Positions 1-12,349 of a stretch of DNA of 64,000 nt are shown one piece after another. The stretch is taken from positions 310,001 to 374,000 of the forward strand of contig BBMW01000009.1 in assembly GCA_000759755.1 (NCBI GenBank), in the 5' to 3' direction. Origin of the DNA: Citrobacter werkmanii NBRC 105721. GTDB taxonomy: Bacteria > Pseudomonadota > Gammaproteobacteria > Enterobacterales > Enterobacteriaceae. The translations under genes were made by a program, and so were the position numbers. The notes beneath the pieces are model-generated. The model was not told the DNA's origin and did no database searches. It saw nothing but the letters and a program-made list of their open reading frames with translations. The first letter of the stretch is position 1; each line of letters starts with the position of its first letter.

Positions 1-2042
<2,042 letters not shown>

Positions 2043-2055
2043 CCTTCCTTCCCCG

Positions 2056-2083
2056 GGCCGGATAACGATGTGTTTATCCGGCC
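2056..2083. repeat. REP-like inverted repeat after lnt
   Basis: A perfect 10-base stem, GGCCGGATAA with TTATCCGGCC, around a short loop. The stem resembles the enterobacterial REP/BIME consensus. It sits 14 bases after the lnt stop codon and may protect or end the corC-lnt transcript. Confidence 0.65.
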
Positions 2084-2109
2084 GACAAAACTCCCTACCT
2101 TGCCCATTC

Positions 2110-2125
2110 TGGCACGCCTATTGCT
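2110..2125 (+). promoter_or_regulatory. Sigma-54 promoter for gltIJKL
   Basis: The sequence CTGGCACGCCTATTGCT matches the sigma-54 consensus at every conserved position, with the invariant GG (2111-2112) and GC (2123-2124) ten bases apart. The predicted start is near 2136, leaving a leader of about 265 bases before gltI. In E. coli, gltI (ybeJ)-gltJKL belongs to the NtrC-controlled nitrogen regulon, which fits. Function here is inferred from sequence only. Confidence 0.7.
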
Positions 2126-2222
2126 TTGTTATACAAGGCAAACGCCGTTTTGGCTGAATGTGCAACCTGGTCGCACCAAAGTTGAGCTTTGGTAGCACCT
2201 GAAAAGTGCAACAAGATATTTT

Positions 2223-2239
2223 TGCCCCCAAATGGTGCG
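2223..2239. promoter_or_regulatory. NtrC-like binding site
   Basis: TGCCCCCAAATGGTGCG matches the NtrC consensus TGCACC-N5-GGTGCA at 10 of 12 conserved positions. It lies downstream of the sigma-54 promoter rather than at the usual -100 to -150. Weaker GCACC half-sites lie at about 2170-2200. Confidence 0.45.
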
Positions 2240-2400
2240 GCGCACTTCGCAAAAATAAACAATAACACAGCAAATTCTTTACATTCATCCAAACTAAATG
2301 TTAACAAACATATACAAGACTGCACGTTTAAGTAGCAAACAATAACAACATCACAATGGGTATCAATGCGTCCCTGGCGCAGACGATAAAGGAGTTGGAT

Positions 2401-3309
2401 ATGCAATTACGTAAGCTCGCCACTGCCATGCTGGTCATGGGAATGTCCGCCGGTCTGGCGCACGCAGAAGACGCAGCACCAGCGGCAGGCAGCACGCTGG
2501 ACAAGATCGCCAAAAATGGCGTTATCGTTGTCGGCCACCGTGAATCATCGGTACCGTTTTCTTACTACGATAATCAGCAAAAAGTGGTCGGTTATTCACA
2601 GGATTACTCCAACGCCATCGTTGAAGCCGTGAAGAAAAAACTCAACAAGCCTGACCTACAGGTAAAACTGATCCCGATCACCTCACAGAACCGTATCCCG
2701 CTGCTGCAAAACGGTACCTTCGACTTTGAATGTGGCTCCACCACCAATAACGTCGAGCGTCAAAAACAAGCGGCATTCTCTGACACTATTTTCGTTGTTG
2801 GCACCCGTCTGCTGGCGAAAAAAGGCGGTGATGTTAAAGATTTCGCTGACCTGAAAGGCAAGGCCGTGGTCGTGACTTCGGGTACCACCTCGGAAGTGCT
2901 GCTGCACAAGCTGAACGAAGAACAAAAAATGGATATGCGCATCATCAGCGCGAAGGACCATGGTGACTCTTTCCGTACTCTGGAAAGCGGCCGCGCCGTT
3001 GCCTTTATGATGGATGACGCCCTGCTGGCTGGCGAACGCGCGAAGGCGAAGAAACCAGACAACTGGGAGATCGTCGGCAAGCCACAGTCTCAGGAAGCCT
3101 ACGGCTGCATGCTGCGCAAAGATGACCCTGAGTTCAAAAAGCTGATGGACGACACTATCGCCAAGGCGCAGACCTCAGGCGAAGCGGAAAAATGGTTTGA
3201 TAAGTGGTTTAAAAACCCAATTCCACCGAAGAACCTGAACATGAATTTCGAACTGTCAGACGAGATGAAAGCCCTGTTCAAAGAACCGAATGATAAAGCG
3301 CTTAACTAA
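2401..3309 (+). CDS. gltI: Glutamate/aspartate periplasmic binding protein GltI
   Basis: 302 residues, equal to E. coli GltI. It is the periplasmic solute receptor of the GltIJKL importer for glutamate and aspartate. A signal peptide spans residues 1-22, with cleavage expected after AHA. The mature part is a type II periplasmic binding protein with the conserved GFDFECGSTTNN-type region (here GTFDFECGSTTNN) and RTLESGRAVAFMMDD. I chose the ATG at 2401, preceded by AAAGGAG, over an upstream in-frame ATG at 2356: it gives the family length and puts the signal peptide at the N-terminus. The transporter genes follow after the SroC region. Confidence 0.97.
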   Translation: MQLRKLATAMLVMGMSAGLAHAEDAAPAAGSTLDKIAKNGVIVVGHRESSVPFSYYDNQQKVVGYSQDYSNAIVEAVKKKLNKPDLQVKLIPITSQNRIPLLQNGTFDFECGSTTNNVERQKQAAFSDTIFVVGTRLLAKKGGDVKDFADLKGKAVVVTSGTTSEVLLHKLNEEQKMDMRIISAKDHGDSFRTLESGRAVAFMMDDALLAGERAKAKKPDNWEIVGKPQSQEAYGCMLRKDDPEFKKLMDDTIAKAQTSGEAEKWFDKWFKNPIPPKNLNMNFELSDEMKALFKEPNDKALN

Positions 3310-3456
3310 CTAAAATAAATGGGAGGCTTCCCCTCCCTCTCGATTGTTACCCGGCACGGACAGACTATAAGCCTGATGGTCGTTCCCCATCAGGCCTGAA
3401 AACCGCAAAACGCCGAATAACAATCTTCGAGGGTAGCGCTGCTACCCTTTTTTTTC
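3306..3456 (+). ncRNA. sroC: SroC, 3'-derived small RNA from the gltI-gltJ spacer
   Basis: In E. coli and Salmonella this spacer encodes SroC, released from the gltIJKL mRNA by RNase E, which acts as a sponge for the sRNA GcvB. Here the spacer ends in a strong intrinsic terminator (GGGTAGC, loop GCT, GCTACCC, then a T tract) and contains a second hairpin around CCTGATGG/CCATCAGG. Its position, size of about 150 bases and terminator all match. The 5' end is a guess based on known processing just after the gltI stop codon. Confidence 0.85.
3431..3456 (+). terminator. Intrinsic terminator at the end of SroC
   Basis: A 7-base perfect stem (GGGTAGC/GCTACCC) with a 3-base loop, followed by nine T residues. 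It must be partly read through, because gltJKL downstream belong to the same operon. Confidence 0.9.
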
Positions 3457-3468
3457 TGGAGTAGATTT

Positions 3469-4209
3469 ATGTCTATAGACTGGAACTGGGGCATTTTTTT
3501 ACAACAAGCCCCGTTCGGCAACACCACCTATCTCGGCTGGCTCTGGAGTGGTTTCCAGGTCACGGTCGCGTTATCCATTACGGCCTGGATTATCGCTTTC
3601 CTCATCGGTTCTTTATTCGGCATTTTACGCACAGTCCCCAACCGCTTCCTCGCCGGGATCGGCACGCTGTACGTTGAGCTGTTTCGTAACGTTCCGCTCA
3701 TTGTCCAATTTTTCACCTGGTATCTGGTCATTCCTGAACTGTTACCGGAAAACATTGGTATGTGGTTTAAGTCGGAACTGGATCCCAATATTCAGTTCTT
3801 CCTTTCATCCATGCTTTGTCTGGGGCTGTTTACCGCCGCGCGCGTCTGCGAGCAGGTTCGCGCTGCTATTCAGTCTCTGCCTCGTGGGCAGAAAAACGCA
3901 GCTCTGGCAATGGGGCTGACGTTGCCTCAGGCTTATCGTTATGTTCTGCTGCCAAACGCTTACCGCGTGATTGTTCCGCCAATGACCTCAGAGATGATGA
4001 ACCTGGTGAAGAACTCCGCGATCGCCTCCACCATCGGCCTGGTCGATATGGCTGCTCAGGCAGGTAAGCTGCTGGATTACTCCGCCCACGCTTGGGAATC
4101 GTTTACGGCTATTACCCTGGCCTACGTGCTGATTAACGCAGTCATCATGCTGGTGATGAATCTCGTCGAACGCAAGATCCGCCTGCCGGGCAATATGGGA
4201 GGCAAATAA
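3469..4209 (+). CDS. gltJ: Glutamate/aspartate ABC transporter permease GltJ
   Basis: 246 residues, the family length. It is one of two inner-membrane permeases of the GltIJKL system. It has several hydrophobic segments and the polar amino-acid permease signature, including [12 protein letters not shown] and the EAA-type loop around [26 protein letters not shown]. The start follows TCTGGAG just after the SroC terminator. It overlaps gltK by one base (TAATG), which suggests translational coupling. Confidence 0.97.
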   Translation: MSIDWNWGIFLQQAPFGNTTYLGWLWSGFQVTVALSITAWIIAFLIGSLFGILRTVPNRFLAGIGTLYVELFRNVPLIVQFFTWYLVIPELLPENIGMWFKSELDPNIQFFLSSMLCLGLFTAARVCEQVRAAIQSLPRGQKNAALAMGLTLPQAYRYVLLPNAYRVIVPPMTSEMMNLVKNSAIASTIGLVDMAAQAGKLLDYSAHAWESFTAITLAYVLINAVIMLVMNLVERKIRLPGNMGGK

Positions 4210-4883
4210 TGTACGAATTTGACTGGAGTTCTATTGTCCCTTCCCTGCCGTACCTGCTGGACGGGCTGATCATCACGCTGAAAATCACTGTCACGGCGGT
4301 CGTCATTGGTATCGTATGGGGAACTATCCTGGCCGTCATGCGTCTGTCCAGCTTCGCGCCGATAGCCTGGTTTGCGAAAGGCTACGTCAACGTATTCCGT
4401 TCTATTCCACTGGTGATGGTACTGCTGTGGTTCTACCTGATTGTGCCCGGCTTCCTGCAAAACGTATTGGGTCTGTCGCCAAAAACCGATATTCGCCTGA
4501 TCTCGGCGATGGTCGCATTTTCGATGTTTGAAGCCGCGTACTACTCAGAGATTATCCGGGCTGGGATCCAGAGTATTTCTCGTGGGCAGTCCAGCGCCGC
4601 GCTGGCGCTGGGGATGACCCACTGGCAGTCGATGAAGCTCATTATTCTGCCGCAGGCCTTCCGCGCGATGGTGCCGCTGCTGCTTACCCAGGGTATCGTA
4701 CTCTTCCAGGATACCTCGCTGGTCTATGTATTAAGTCTGGCAGATTTCTTCCGTACCGCCTCCACCATTGGCGAGCGTGACGGCACGCAGGTTGAAATGA
4801 TCCTGTTTGCTGGCGCCGTTTATTTTGTATTCAGTCTGAGCGCATCGTTGTTGGTCAGCTATTTGAAGAAAAGGACAGTTTAA
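4209..4883 (+). CDS. gltK: Glutamate/aspartate ABC transporter permease GltK
   Basis: 224 residues, as in E. coli. It is the second permease and would pair with GltJ in the membrane. Signature parts are [14 protein letters not shown] and the EAA loop [20 protein letters not shown]. It overlaps both gltJ and gltL by one base, in compact operon style. Confidence 0.97.
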   Translation: MYEFDWSSIVPSLPYLLDGLIITLKITVTAVVIGIVWGTILAVMRLSSFAPIAWFAKGYVNVFRSIPLVMVLLWFYLIVPGFLQNVLGLSPKTDIRLISAMVAFSMFEAAYYSEIIRAGIQSISRGQSSAALALGMTHWQSMKLIILPQAFRAMVPLLLTQGIVLFQDTSLVYVLSLADFFRTASTIGERDGTQVEMILFAGAVYFVFSLSASLLVSYLKKRTV

Positions 4884-5608
4884 TGATTACCCTGAAAAAT
4901 GTTTCTAAATGGTATGGTCACTTTCAGGTGCTGACCGACTGCTCTACGGAAGTGAAAAAAGGTGAAGTGGTCGTGGTCTGCGGCCCTTCAGGTTCCGGTA
5001 AATCCACGCTTATCAAAACGGTAAACGGTCTGGAGCCGGTACAACAGGGCATCATCACGGTTGATGGCACCGTGGTGAACGACAAAAAAACCGATCTGGC
5101 CAAACTTCGTTCCCGTGTGGGCATGGTGTTCCAGCACTTTGAACTATTTCCACATCTGTCGATCATTGAAAACCTGACTCTGGCCCAGGTCAAAGTGCTG
5201 AAACGCGATAAAGCGCCTGCCCGCGCAAAAGCGCAGAAGCTGCTGGAGCGTGTCGGTCTGGCGGCCCATGCCGAGAAGTTTCCGGCTCAGCTCTCCGGGG
5301 GACAGCAACAGCGTGTCGCCATCGCCCGGGCACTGTGCATGGATCCTATCGCCATGCTGTTTGACGAACCGACATCTGCGCTTGATCCTGAAATGATCAA
5401 CGAAGTACTGGACGTCATGGTTGAACTGGCCAATGAAGGAATGACCATGATGGTGGTGACCCACGAAATGGGCTTTGCGCGGAAAGTGGCGAACCGGGTG
5501 ATCTTCATGGATGAAGGGAAAATTGTTGAAGACTCACCGAAAGAAGAGTTCTTCGCCAATCCGAAATCGGACCGCGCCAAAGACTTCCTCGCGAAAATCC
5601 TGCACTAA
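4883..5608 (+). CDS. gltL: Glutamate/aspartate ABC transporter ATPase GltL
   Basis: 241 residues. It is the cytosolic ATPase that drives GltIJK import. It has a Walker A motif GPSGSGKST (residues 34-42), the ABC signature LSGGQQQR, Walker B ([13 protein letters not shown]) and the switch histidine in VVTHEMGFA. It is the last gene of gltIJKL; rihA begins 116 bases later with its own ribosome binding site. Confidence 0.98.
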   Translation: MITLKNVSKWYGHFQVLTDCSTEVKKGEVVVVCGPSGSGKSTLIKTVNGLEPVQQGIITVDGTVVNDKKTDLAKLRSRVGMVFQHFELFPHLSIIENLTLAQVKVLKRDKAPARAKAQKLLERVGLAAHAEKFPAQLSGGQQQRVAIARALCMDPIAMLFDEPTSALDPEMINEVLDVMVELANEGMTMMVVTHEMGFARKVANRVIFMDEGKIVEDSPKEEFFANPKSDRAKDFLAKILH

Positions 5609-5724
5609 TCTTGCTGGCGCGCACCGCTATGTGCGCGCCACCTCACGCTTTATCTCTTCACTTCTCGAAACAGGTACAGCCCAGCGTTACCCTTGTCACA
5701 AAGTCCCACTTACAAGGAGCAACA

Positions 5725-6660
5725 ATGGCACTTCCTATTCTGTTTGATTGCGATCCAGGTCATGACGACGCTATCGCAATTGTTCTCGCCCTCGCCTCAC
5801 CTGAACTGAATGTGAAAGCAATCACCTCTTCTGCCGGCAACCAGACGCCCGACAAAACGCTGCGTAACGTATTACGCATGTTAACGTTACTCAACCGTAC
5901 GGATATCCCCGTAGCCGGCGGAGCCGTAAAACCGCTGATGCGCGATCTGATTATTGCCGATAACGTCCACGGTGAGAGTGGGCTGGATGGCCCGGCATTG
6001 CCGGAACCCGCTTTCGCTCCTCTGGACTGTACCGCCGTGGAACTGATGGCAAAAACCCTGCGGGACAGCCCGGAACCGGTGACCATTGTCTCCACCGGGC
6101 CGCAAACTAACGTCGCATTGCTTCTGAACAGCCACCCGGAATTGCACGCCAAAATCGCCCGTATCGTGATTATGGGGGGCGCGATGGGCCTCGGGAACTG
6201 GACGCCCGCGGCGGAATTCAATATCTATGTTGATCCTGAAGCCGCTGAGATCGTATTCCAGTCGGGTATCCCAGTGGTAATGGCCGGGCTGGACGTCACG
6301 CATAAAGCGCAAATACATCGTGAAGATACCGAGCGATTCCGCGCTATCGGCAACCCTGTTTCGACGATCGTGGCAGAACTACTCGACTTTTTCTTTGAAT
6401 ATCATAAAGACGAAAAATGGGGATTCATCGGCGCGCCGCTGCACGACCCATGTACCATTGCCTGGCTGCTGAAACCTGAACTGTTTACCACCGTCGAGCG
6501 CTGGGTCGGCGTGGAAACCCAGGGCAAATACACCCAGGGGATGACTGTGGTGGATTATTACTTCCTGAGCGGCAATAAGCCAAACGCCACCGTGATGGTG
6601 GACGTGGATCGCCAGGGGTTTGTCGATCTGCTGGCAGAACGTTTAAGATATTACGCGTAA
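5725..6660 (+). CDS. rihA: Pyrimidine-specific ribonucleoside hydrolase RihA
   Basis: 311 residues, equal to E. coli RihA. It cleaves the N-glycosidic bond of cytidine and uridine for salvage in the cytosol. The N-terminal metal-binding signature DCDPGHDDA (Asp8, Asp10, Asp14, Asp15) and the distal HDPCTIAW segment mark the inosine-uridine hydrolase family. I chose the ATG at 5725, preceded by AAGGAG; an upstream start at 5611 would add 38 residues with no family match. It lies after gltL on the same strand, as in E. coli. Confidence 0.96.
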   Translation: MALPILFDCDPGHDDAIAIVLALASPELNVKAITSSAGNQTPDKTLRNVLRMLTLLNRTDIPVAGGAVKPLMRDLIIADNVHGESGLDGPALPEPAFAPLDCTAVELMAKTLRDSPEPVTIVSTGPQTNVALLLNSHPELHAKIARIVIMGGAMGLGNWTPAAEFNIYVDPEAAEIVFQSGIPVVMAGLDVTHKAQIHREDTERFRAIGNPVSTIVAELLDFFFEYHKDEKWGFIGAPLHDPCTIAWLLKPELFTTVERWVGVETQGKYTQGMTVVDYYFLSGNKPNATVMVDVDRQGFVDLLAERLRYYA

Positions 6661-6663
6661 AAA

Positions 6664-6744
6664 TGTAGGCCGGATAAGGCGCTTGCGCCACCATCCGGCA
6701 TATTGCCTGATGGCGATGCTGACACATCTTATCAGGCCTACAAA
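6664..6744. repeat. BIME: two REP units between rihA and ybeL
   Basis: Two inverted-repeat units with the usual GTAGGCCGGATAAGGCG and CTTATCAGGCCTAC ends, in opposite orientation, lie between the convergent rihA and ybeL genes. Such BIMEs often bind gyrase and act as 3'-end stabilisers. Confidence 0.9.
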
Positions 6745-6766
6745 TGACGTTTGGCACGTCTAATCA

Positions 6767-7249
6767 TTAAGGCTCAAACGGCCTGCGCTGGAACTGATCG
6801 TGCCCGCATTTCGGGCACAGCGGCAGCACATCCGGGGTGTATACCGCTAAATGGAAGTGGCACTTCTCGCAGACCAGATTGCCCAGGCCGACCACCTCGC
6901 CGCTGTGATAAACCCCATGATGGCTGAGATCCTGAAAGACTTCGCGCCATTCGAGCTGCGTTTTATCGGTAATATCAGCCAGTTCTTGCCAGATACTCTC
7001 TTTGATAACCCGCATAAAGACGCTGTCAGTCTCCTCATCGAGACTCTCTTCATAACTCAACGCAAACTCTTCCAGGTCACGTCTGACGGCCCGGGTGACC
7101 TCTTCCACCTCGGTTCGCGTTAACTCCCCGGTCTGCATAACTCGCTGACGCGCCTGCTCCACCAGCGCATCAATATCGCGTTCGCCGTTACGCAGGCGTT
7201 CGCTCAGTGAAGCCACCAGTTCGCGGTAATATTGAGCAACCTTGTTCAT
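6767..7249 (-). CDS. ybeL: YbeL, DUF1451 zinc-ribbon protein of unknown function
   Basis: 160 residues, the E. coli length. The N-terminal two thirds are charged and helical; the C-terminus has a zinc ribbon with CEKC and CPKC pairs. No biochemical role is established. I chose the ATG at 7249, which follows AGGAGG at 7 bases; a GTG one codon upstream would be too close to it. The gene is divergent from leuS. In K-12 several genes lie between ybeL and rihA; here they are absent. Confidence 0.93.
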   Translation of the reverse strand: MNKVAQYYRELVASLSERLRNGERDIDALVEQARQRVMQTGELTRTEVEEVTRAVRRDLEEFALSYEESLDEETDSVFMRVIKESIWQELADITDKTQLEWREVFQDLSHHGVYHSGEVVGLGNLVCEKCHFHLAVYTPDVLPLCPKCGHDQFQRRPFEP

Positions 7250-7484
7250 CACTTCACCTCCTGGGTCGTTAACTGTCTATAATAATAGACGTTATTTACG
7301 CTACGCTTTGCAAGACTGTCCACAGAGTGTGTAAATTCGTGCAAGAATTATCCTTGCGGGAATTCAACGCTGAATGCGCGAAAGGCTGTTTTGGCGCGGG
7401 CGTTTGGGCTATGCTATGCGGATCTGAAACACCACATCTAGAGCTACGTTTGTAGCTGTATTGAAAACAGGACCACTGGCTGCC

Positions 7485-10067
7485 ATGCAAGAGCAATACC
7501 GCCCGGAAGAGATAGAATCCAAAGTACAGCTTCACTGGGATGAGAAGCGCACATTTGAAGTGACCGAAGACGAGAGCAAAGAGAAGTATTACTGCCTGTC
7601 TATGCTTCCCTATCCTTCTGGTCGACTACACATGGGCCACGTACGTAACTACACCATCGGTGACGTGATCGCCCGCTACCAGCGTATGCTGGGCAAAAAC
7701 GTACTGCAGCCTATTGGCTGGGATGCGTTCGGTCTGCCTGCGGAAGGCGCTGCGGTTAAAAACAACACCGCACCGGCACCGTGGACGTACGACAACATCG
7801 CCTACATGAAAAACCAACTCAAAATGCTGGGCTTTGGTTATGACTGGAGCCGCGAGCTGGCGACCTGCACCCCGGAATACTACCGTTGGGAACAGAAATT
7901 CTTCACCGAGCTGTACAAAAAAGGCCTGGTGTACAAGAAAACCTCTGCGGTCAACTGGTGCCCGAACGATCAGACCGTTCTCGCCAACGAGCAGGTTATC
8001 GACGGCTGCTGCTGGCGTTGCGATACCAAAGTTGAGCGCAAAGAGATCCCGCAGTGGTTCATTAAAATCACCGCTTACGCTGACGAACTGCTGCGCGATC
8101 TGGATAACCTGGATCACTGGCCGGACACCGTTAAGACCATGCAGCGCAACTGGATCGGTCGTTCGGAAGGTGTGGAAATCACCTTCGACGTGAACGGTTA
8201 CGACAACACGCTGACCGTCTATACCACCCGCCCGGATACCTTTATGGGTGCGACCTACCTGGCCGTTGCCGCTGGTCACCCGCTGGCGCAGAAAGCCGCC
8301 GCGAACAACCCTGAACTGGCCGCCTTCATTGACGAATGCCGCAACACCAAGGTTGCTGAAGCCGAAATGGCGACCATGGAGAAGAAAGGCGTCGACACTG
8401 GCTTTAAAGCGGTTCACCCGCTGACTGGCGAAGAGATCCCGGTTTGGGCGGCAAACTTTGTCCTGATGGAATATGGTACAGGCGCAGTGATGGCCGTTCC
8501 GGGTCACGATCAGCGCGACTACGAATTTGCCACCAAATATGGCCTGACCATCAAGCCGGTCATTCTGACCGCCGAAGGTGCAGAGCCGGATCTGTCGGAA
8601 CAGGCACTGACTGAAAAAGGCGTACTGTTTAACTCCGGTGAGTTTGACGGCCTCGACTTCGAAGCTGCCTTCAACGCCATTGCTGACAAGCTGGTCGCTA
8701 AAGGCGTGGGTGAGCGTAAAGTTAACTATCGTCTGCGCGACTGGGGCGTTTCCCGTCAGCGTTACTGGGGCGCGCCGATTCCGATGGTGACGCTGGAAGA
8801 CGGTACCGTGCTGCCAACACCAGAAGATCAACTGCCGGTTATTCTGCCGGAAGACGTGGTCATGGACGGCATCACCAGCCCGATCAAAGCCGATCCTGAG
8901 TGGGCGAAAACCACCATTAACGGCATGCCTGCGCTGCGTGAGACCGACACCTTCGATACCTTTATGGAATCCTCCTGGTACTACGCGCGTTATACCTGCC
9001 CGCAGTACAACGAAGGCATGCTGGATCCAGAAGCCGCTAACTACTGGCTGCCGGTGGATATCTACATTGGCGGTATCGAACACGCCATCATGCACCTGCT
9101 CTACTTCCGCTTCTTCCACAAACTGATGCGCGACGCGGGCATGGTCAACTCTGACGAGCCGGCTAAACAGCTGCTGTGTCAGGGCATGGTGCTGGCAGAT
9201 GCGTTCTACTACGTCGGCGCCAACGGCGAGCGTAACTGGGTTTCTCCGGTTGATGCCATCGTTGAACGCGACGAAAAAGGTCGTATTGTGAAGGCGAAGG
9301 ACGCCGAAGGTCATGAACTGGTGTATACCGGCATGAGCAAGATGTCCAAGTCCAAAAACAACGGCATCGACCCGCAGGTGATGGTTGAGCGTTACGGCGC
9401 AGACACCGTGCGTTTGTTTATGATGTTCGCCTCTCCGGCTGACATGACCCTGGAATGGCAGGAATCCGGCGTTGAAGGGGCTAACCGCTTCCTGAAACGT
9501 GTCTGGAAACTGGTTTACGAACATACTTCCAAAGGGGATGTCGCTGCCCTGAACGTTGATGCTCTGAGCGAAGATCAAAAAGCGCTGCGTCGCGACGTGC
9601 ACAAAACTATCGCTAAAGTCACCGATGATATCGGTCGTCGTCAGACCTTTAACACCGCAATTGCGGCGATTATGGAGCTGATGAACAAGCTGGCGAAAGC
9701 GCCACAGGAAGACGAGCAGGACCGCGCCCTGATGCAGGAAGCGTTGCTGGCTGTTGTGCGTATGCTTAACCCGTTCACCCCACACGTTTGCTTCACCCTG
9801 TGGCAAGCGCTGAAAGGCGAAGGCGATATCGATAACGCACCGTGGCCAGTAGCTGACGAAAGCGCTATGGTTGAAGACTCAACGCTGGTTGTCGTTCAGG
9901 TTAACGGTAAAGTACGTGGCAAAATCACCGTTCCGGTAAACGCCACCGAAGAACAGGTTCGTGAACGTGCAGGCCAGGAACACCTGGTGGCAAAATATCT
10001 TGATGGCGTTACCGTACGTAAAGTGATTTATGTACCGGGTAAACTCCTCAATCTGGTCGTTGGCTAA
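7485..10067 (+). CDS. leuS: Leucyl-tRNA synthetase LeuS
   Basis: 860 residues, identical in length to E. coli LeuS. It charges tRNA-Leu in the cytosol and edits misactivated amino acids. Class I motifs are present: the HIGH equivalent HMGH (residues 49-52) and KMSKS in [11 protein letters not shown] near residue 619. The CP1 editing domain lies between, with TTRPDTFMG and [16 protein letters not shown] chose the ATG at 7485, since the extra eight residues upstream do not belong to the family. lptE starts 14 bases after the stop, so these genes form a leuS-lptE-holA-nadD unit. Confidence 0.98.
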   Translation: MQEQYRPEEIESKVQLHWDEKRTFEVTEDESKEKYYCLSMLPYPSGRLHMGHVRNYTIGDVIARYQRMLGKNVLQPIGWDAFGLPAEGAAVKNNTAPAPWTYDNIAYMKNQLKMLGFGYDWSRELATCTPEYYRWEQKFFTELYKKGLVYKKTSAVNWCPNDQTVLANEQVIDGCCWRCDTKVERKEIPQWFIKITAYADELLRDLDNLDHWPDTVKTMQRNWIGRSEGVEITFDVNGYDNTLTVYTTRPDTFMGATYLAVAAGHPLAQKAAANNPELAAFIDECRNTKVAEAEMATMEKKGVDTGFKAVHPLTGEEIPVWAANFVLMEYGTGAVMAVPGHDQRDYEFATKYGLTIKPVILTAEGAEPDLSEQALTEKGVLFNSGEFDGLDFEAAFNAIADKLVAKGVGERKVNYRLRDWGVSRQRYWGAPIPMVTLEDGTVLPTPEDQLPVILPEDVVMDGITSPIKADPEWAKTTINGMPALRETDTFDTFMESSWYYARYTCPQYNEGMLDPEAANYWLPVDIYIGGIEHAIMHLLYFRFFHKLMRDAGMVNSDEPAKQLLCQGMVLADAFYYVGANGERNWVSPVDAIVERDEKGRIVKAKDAEGHELVYTGMSKMSKSKNNGIDPQVMVERYGADTVRLFMMFASPADMTLEWQESGVEGANRFLKRVWKLVYEHTSKGDVAALNVDALSEDQKALRRDVHKTIAKVTDDIGRRQTFNTAIAAIMELMNKLAKAPQEDEQDRALMQEALLAVVRMLNPFTPHVCFTLWQALKGEGDIDNAPWPVADESAMVEDSTLVVVQVNGKVRGKITVPVNATEEQVRERAGQEHLVAKYLDGVTVRKVIYVPGKLLNLVVG

Positions 10068-10081
10068 GCGCGGGAGGAAGC

Positions 10082-10675
10082 GTGCGACTTCTGACAACAT
10101 TGTTGTTATCTCTGGCGGTGCTGGTCACCGCCGGGTGCGGTTGGCATCTGCGTAGTACTACGCAGGTTCCCCCCTCAATGAAAACCATGATCCTGAACTC
10201 TGGCGATCCGAACGGCCCGTTAAGCCGCGCGGTTCGTAATCAGTTGCGTCTGAACGGCGTTACGCTGCTTGAAGACGGTTCAATGCGTAAAGATGTGACG
10301 TCCTTACGACTGGGAGCAGTGAGTATCTCAAAGGATACCGCGTCGGTATTCCAGAACGGTCAAACGGCTGAGTACCAGATGGTGATGTCCGTAAGTGCTA
10401 CCGTGCTGATTCCAGGACACGATATCTACCCCATCAGCACCAAAGTTTATCGTTCGTTCTTTGATAACTCTCAGGCTGCGCTGGCGAAGGATAACGAGCA
10501 GGACATGATCATCAAAGAGATGTACGACAAAGCGGCAGAACAGTTGATTCGTAAGCTGCCAAGCGTACATCTGGCCGACACTCGGTCCTCCAGTGCGGAT
10601 GCCGAGCCAGCAGCGACGCCAGCCGCAGCGCCTGCGTCATCTCCAGCACGTGTTTCCACCACGCTGGGTAACTGA
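10082..10675 (+). CDS. lptE: LPS-assembly lipoprotein LptE (RlpB)
   Basis: 197 residues from a GTG start preceded by GGGAGGAAG; the E. coli protein is 193. It is the outer-membrane lipoprotein that plugs and assembles the LptD lipopolysaccharide translocon. The signal peptide ends in the lipobox LVTAGC, with lipidated Cys19. The core ([21 protein letters not shown]) is typical. The C-terminal tail is rich in Ala and Pro and is the variable part. It overlaps holA by one base (TGATG). Confidence 0.97.
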   Translation: MRLLTTLLLSLAVLVTAGCGWHLRSTTQVPPSMKTMILNSGDPNGPLSRAVRNQLRLNGVTLLEDGSMRKDVTSLRLGAVSISKDTASVFQNGQTAEYQMVMSVSATVLIPGHDIYPISTKVYRSFFDNSQAALAKDNEQDMIIKEMYDKAAEQLIRKLPSVHLADTRSSSADAEPAATPAAAPASSPARVSTTLGN

Positions 10676-11706
10676 TGCTCAAGTTGTACCCTGAACAACT
10701 CCGCGCACAGCTCAATGAAGGGCTGCGCGCGGCGTATTTACTACTGGGCAACGATCCCCTCTTATTGCAGGAAAGCCAGGATGCCATCCGTCTGGCTGCC
10801 GCAACGCAAGGATTCGAAGAACACCACGCTTTTACTCTGGACACCAGCACCGACTGGGGAGAAATATTTTCACTCTGCCAGGCGATGAGCCTGTTTGCCA
10901 GTCGTCAAACGCTGCTTTTGCAGTTGCCTGAAAATGGCCCCAATGCCGCCATTAACGAACAACTCGCGTCGCTGGTCACTCTGCTTCATGACGATCTGCT
11001 GCTGATTGTTCGCGGCAACAAACTGACTAAGACACAGGAAAACGGCGCATGGTATACCGGGCTGGCGAATAACGCGGTTCAGGTTAGCTGCCAGACACCG
11101 GAGCAAGCACAACTACCGCGCTGGGTTGCCGCGAGAGCGAAACTTAACAACCTGCAACTGGATGACGCAGCCAATCAGCTATTGTGCTATTGCTATGAAG
11201 GTAACCTGTTAGCTCTGGCGCAAGCACTTGAGCGGTTAGCATTACTGTGGCCTGATGGCAAACTCACGCTGCCTCGCGTGGAGAAAGCCGTTAACGATGC
11301 CGCGCACTTTACGCCATTCCACTGGGTGGATGCTCTGCTGATGGGCAAAAGCAAGCGCGCGCTGCACATCCTGCAACAGTTACGCCTTGAAGGCAGCGAA
11401 CCGGTTATTTTACTGCGTACGATACAGCGCGAATTGCTGCTGCTGGTCAACCTGAAACGGCAGTCGGCCCATACGCCCTTACGCACGTTGTTTGATAAAC
11501 ATCGTGTGTGGCAAAATCGCCGTGGCATGATGGGGGATGCGCTTAACCGGCTAAATCCGGCACAGCTGCGTCAGGCGGTGACGCTGTTAACACGTACGGA
11601 AATTACGCTTAAACAAGACTATGGTCAGTCAGTGTGGGCAGAACTTGAGGGACTTTCCCTTTTGCTCTGCCATAAATCGCTGGCCGATGTTTTTATTGAT
11701 GGTTGA
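10675..11706 (+). CDS. holA: DNA polymerase III delta subunit HolA
   Basis: 343 residues, as in E. coli. Delta is the clamp-loader subunit that opens the beta sliding clamp. The N-terminal region ([26 protein letters not shown]) and the helical C-terminal domain resemble the family throughout. Its start overlaps the lptE stop and nadD begins one base after its own stop, which suggests coupled translation. Confidence 0.97.
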   Translation: MLKLYPEQLRAQLNEGLRAAYLLLGNDPLLLQESQDAIRLAAATQGFEEHHAFTLDTSTDWGEIFSLCQAMSLFASRQTLLLQLPENGPNAAINEQLASLVTLLHDDLLLIVRGNKLTKTQENGAWYTGLANNAVQVSCQTPEQAQLPRWVAARAKLNNLQLDDAANQLLCYCYEGNLLALAQALERLALLWPDGKLTLPRVEKAVNDAAHFTPFHWVDALLMGKSKRALHILQQLRLEGSEPVILLRTIQRELLLLVNLKRQSAHTPLRTLFDKHRVWQNRRGMMGDALNRLNPAQLRQAVTLLTRTEITLKQDYGQSVWAELEGLSLLLCHKSLADVFIDG

Positions 11707-11707
11707 T

Positions 11708-12349
11708 ATGAAATCATTGCAGGCTCTGTTCGGCGGCACCTTTGATCCGGTGCATTATGGTCATCTTAAACCGGTTGAAATTCTGGCGAATCTGATTGGC
11801 CTTTCCCGGGTCATCATCATGCCCAATAACGTGCCGCCACATCGCGCGCAACCCGAAGCGTCCGGCGAACAACGTAAGCGTATGGTTGAACTGGCCATTG
11901 CTGATAAGCCGCTGTTTTCTCTGGATGAACGCGAACTGAAACGCGATACCGCCTCCTACACCGCGCAAACGCTACAAGAGTGGCGCGAAGAGCAAGGTCC
12001 GGACGTGCCGTTAGCGTTTATTATTGGTCAGGACTCGCTGCTTACCTTTCCTTCCTGGCATGACTACCACACGATTTTGGGTAACACGCATCTTATTGTG
12101 TGCCGACGTCCGGGCTATCCACTCGAAATGGCGCAGGAAAAGCACCAGCAGTGGCTGGAGGATCATCTGACCCATTCGCCGGAAGACCTGCACAACCTGC
12201 CCTGCGGGAAAATTTACCTGGCCGAAACGCCGTGGTTTAATATCTCCGCCACGCTGATCCGCGAACGCCTGGAAAAAGGCGAGCCGTGCGACGACTTACT
12301 GCCAGGCGCTGTGCTTGACTATATCAATCAACAAGGGCTGTACCGCTAA
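11708..12349 (+). CDS. nadD: Nicotinate-mononucleotide adenylyltransferase NadD
   Basis: 213 residues, the E. coli length. It makes nicotinate adenine dinucleotide from NaMN and ATP in NAD synthesis. The nucleotidyltransferase motif [11 protein letters not shown] lies at residues 9-19 and the second motif, ISATLIRER, near the C-terminus. The ATG at 11708 gives the family length; a longer in-frame start at 11621 lies inside holA. Its 3' end overlaps the convergent cobD by 26 bases. Confidence 0.97.
   Translation: MKSLQALFGGTFDPVHYGHLKPVEILANLIGLSRVIIMPNNVPPHRAQPEASGEQRKRMVELAIADKPLFSLDERELKRDTASYTAQTLQEWREEQGPDVPLAFIIGQDSLLTFPSWHDYHTILGNTHLIVCRRPGYPLEMAQEKHQQWLEDHLTHSPEDLHNLPCGKIYLAETPWFNISATLIRERLEKGEPCDDLLPGAVLDYINQQGLYR

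Larger units (their letters stand above)
2043..2400. other. 358-base gap between lnt and gltI, with promoter elements
   Basis: No credible gene. It holds a REP-like hairpin (2056-2083), a sigma-54 type promoter (2110-2125), an NtrC-like inverted repeat (2223-2239) and an A/T-rich stretch before the gltI ribosome binding site (AAAGGAG, just before 2400). Confidence 0.8.

Noticed and set aside
2356-2400. Upstream in-frame start for gltI
   Set aside because: It would place 15 extra residues before a normal signal peptide and lacks a ribosome binding site.
7626-9806. A 726-codon open frame on the minus strand, opposite leuS
   Set aside because: It lies fully inside leuS, has no ribosome binding site at its start and no recognisable domain. 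Codon bias of a highly expressed gene often leaves the opposite frame open.
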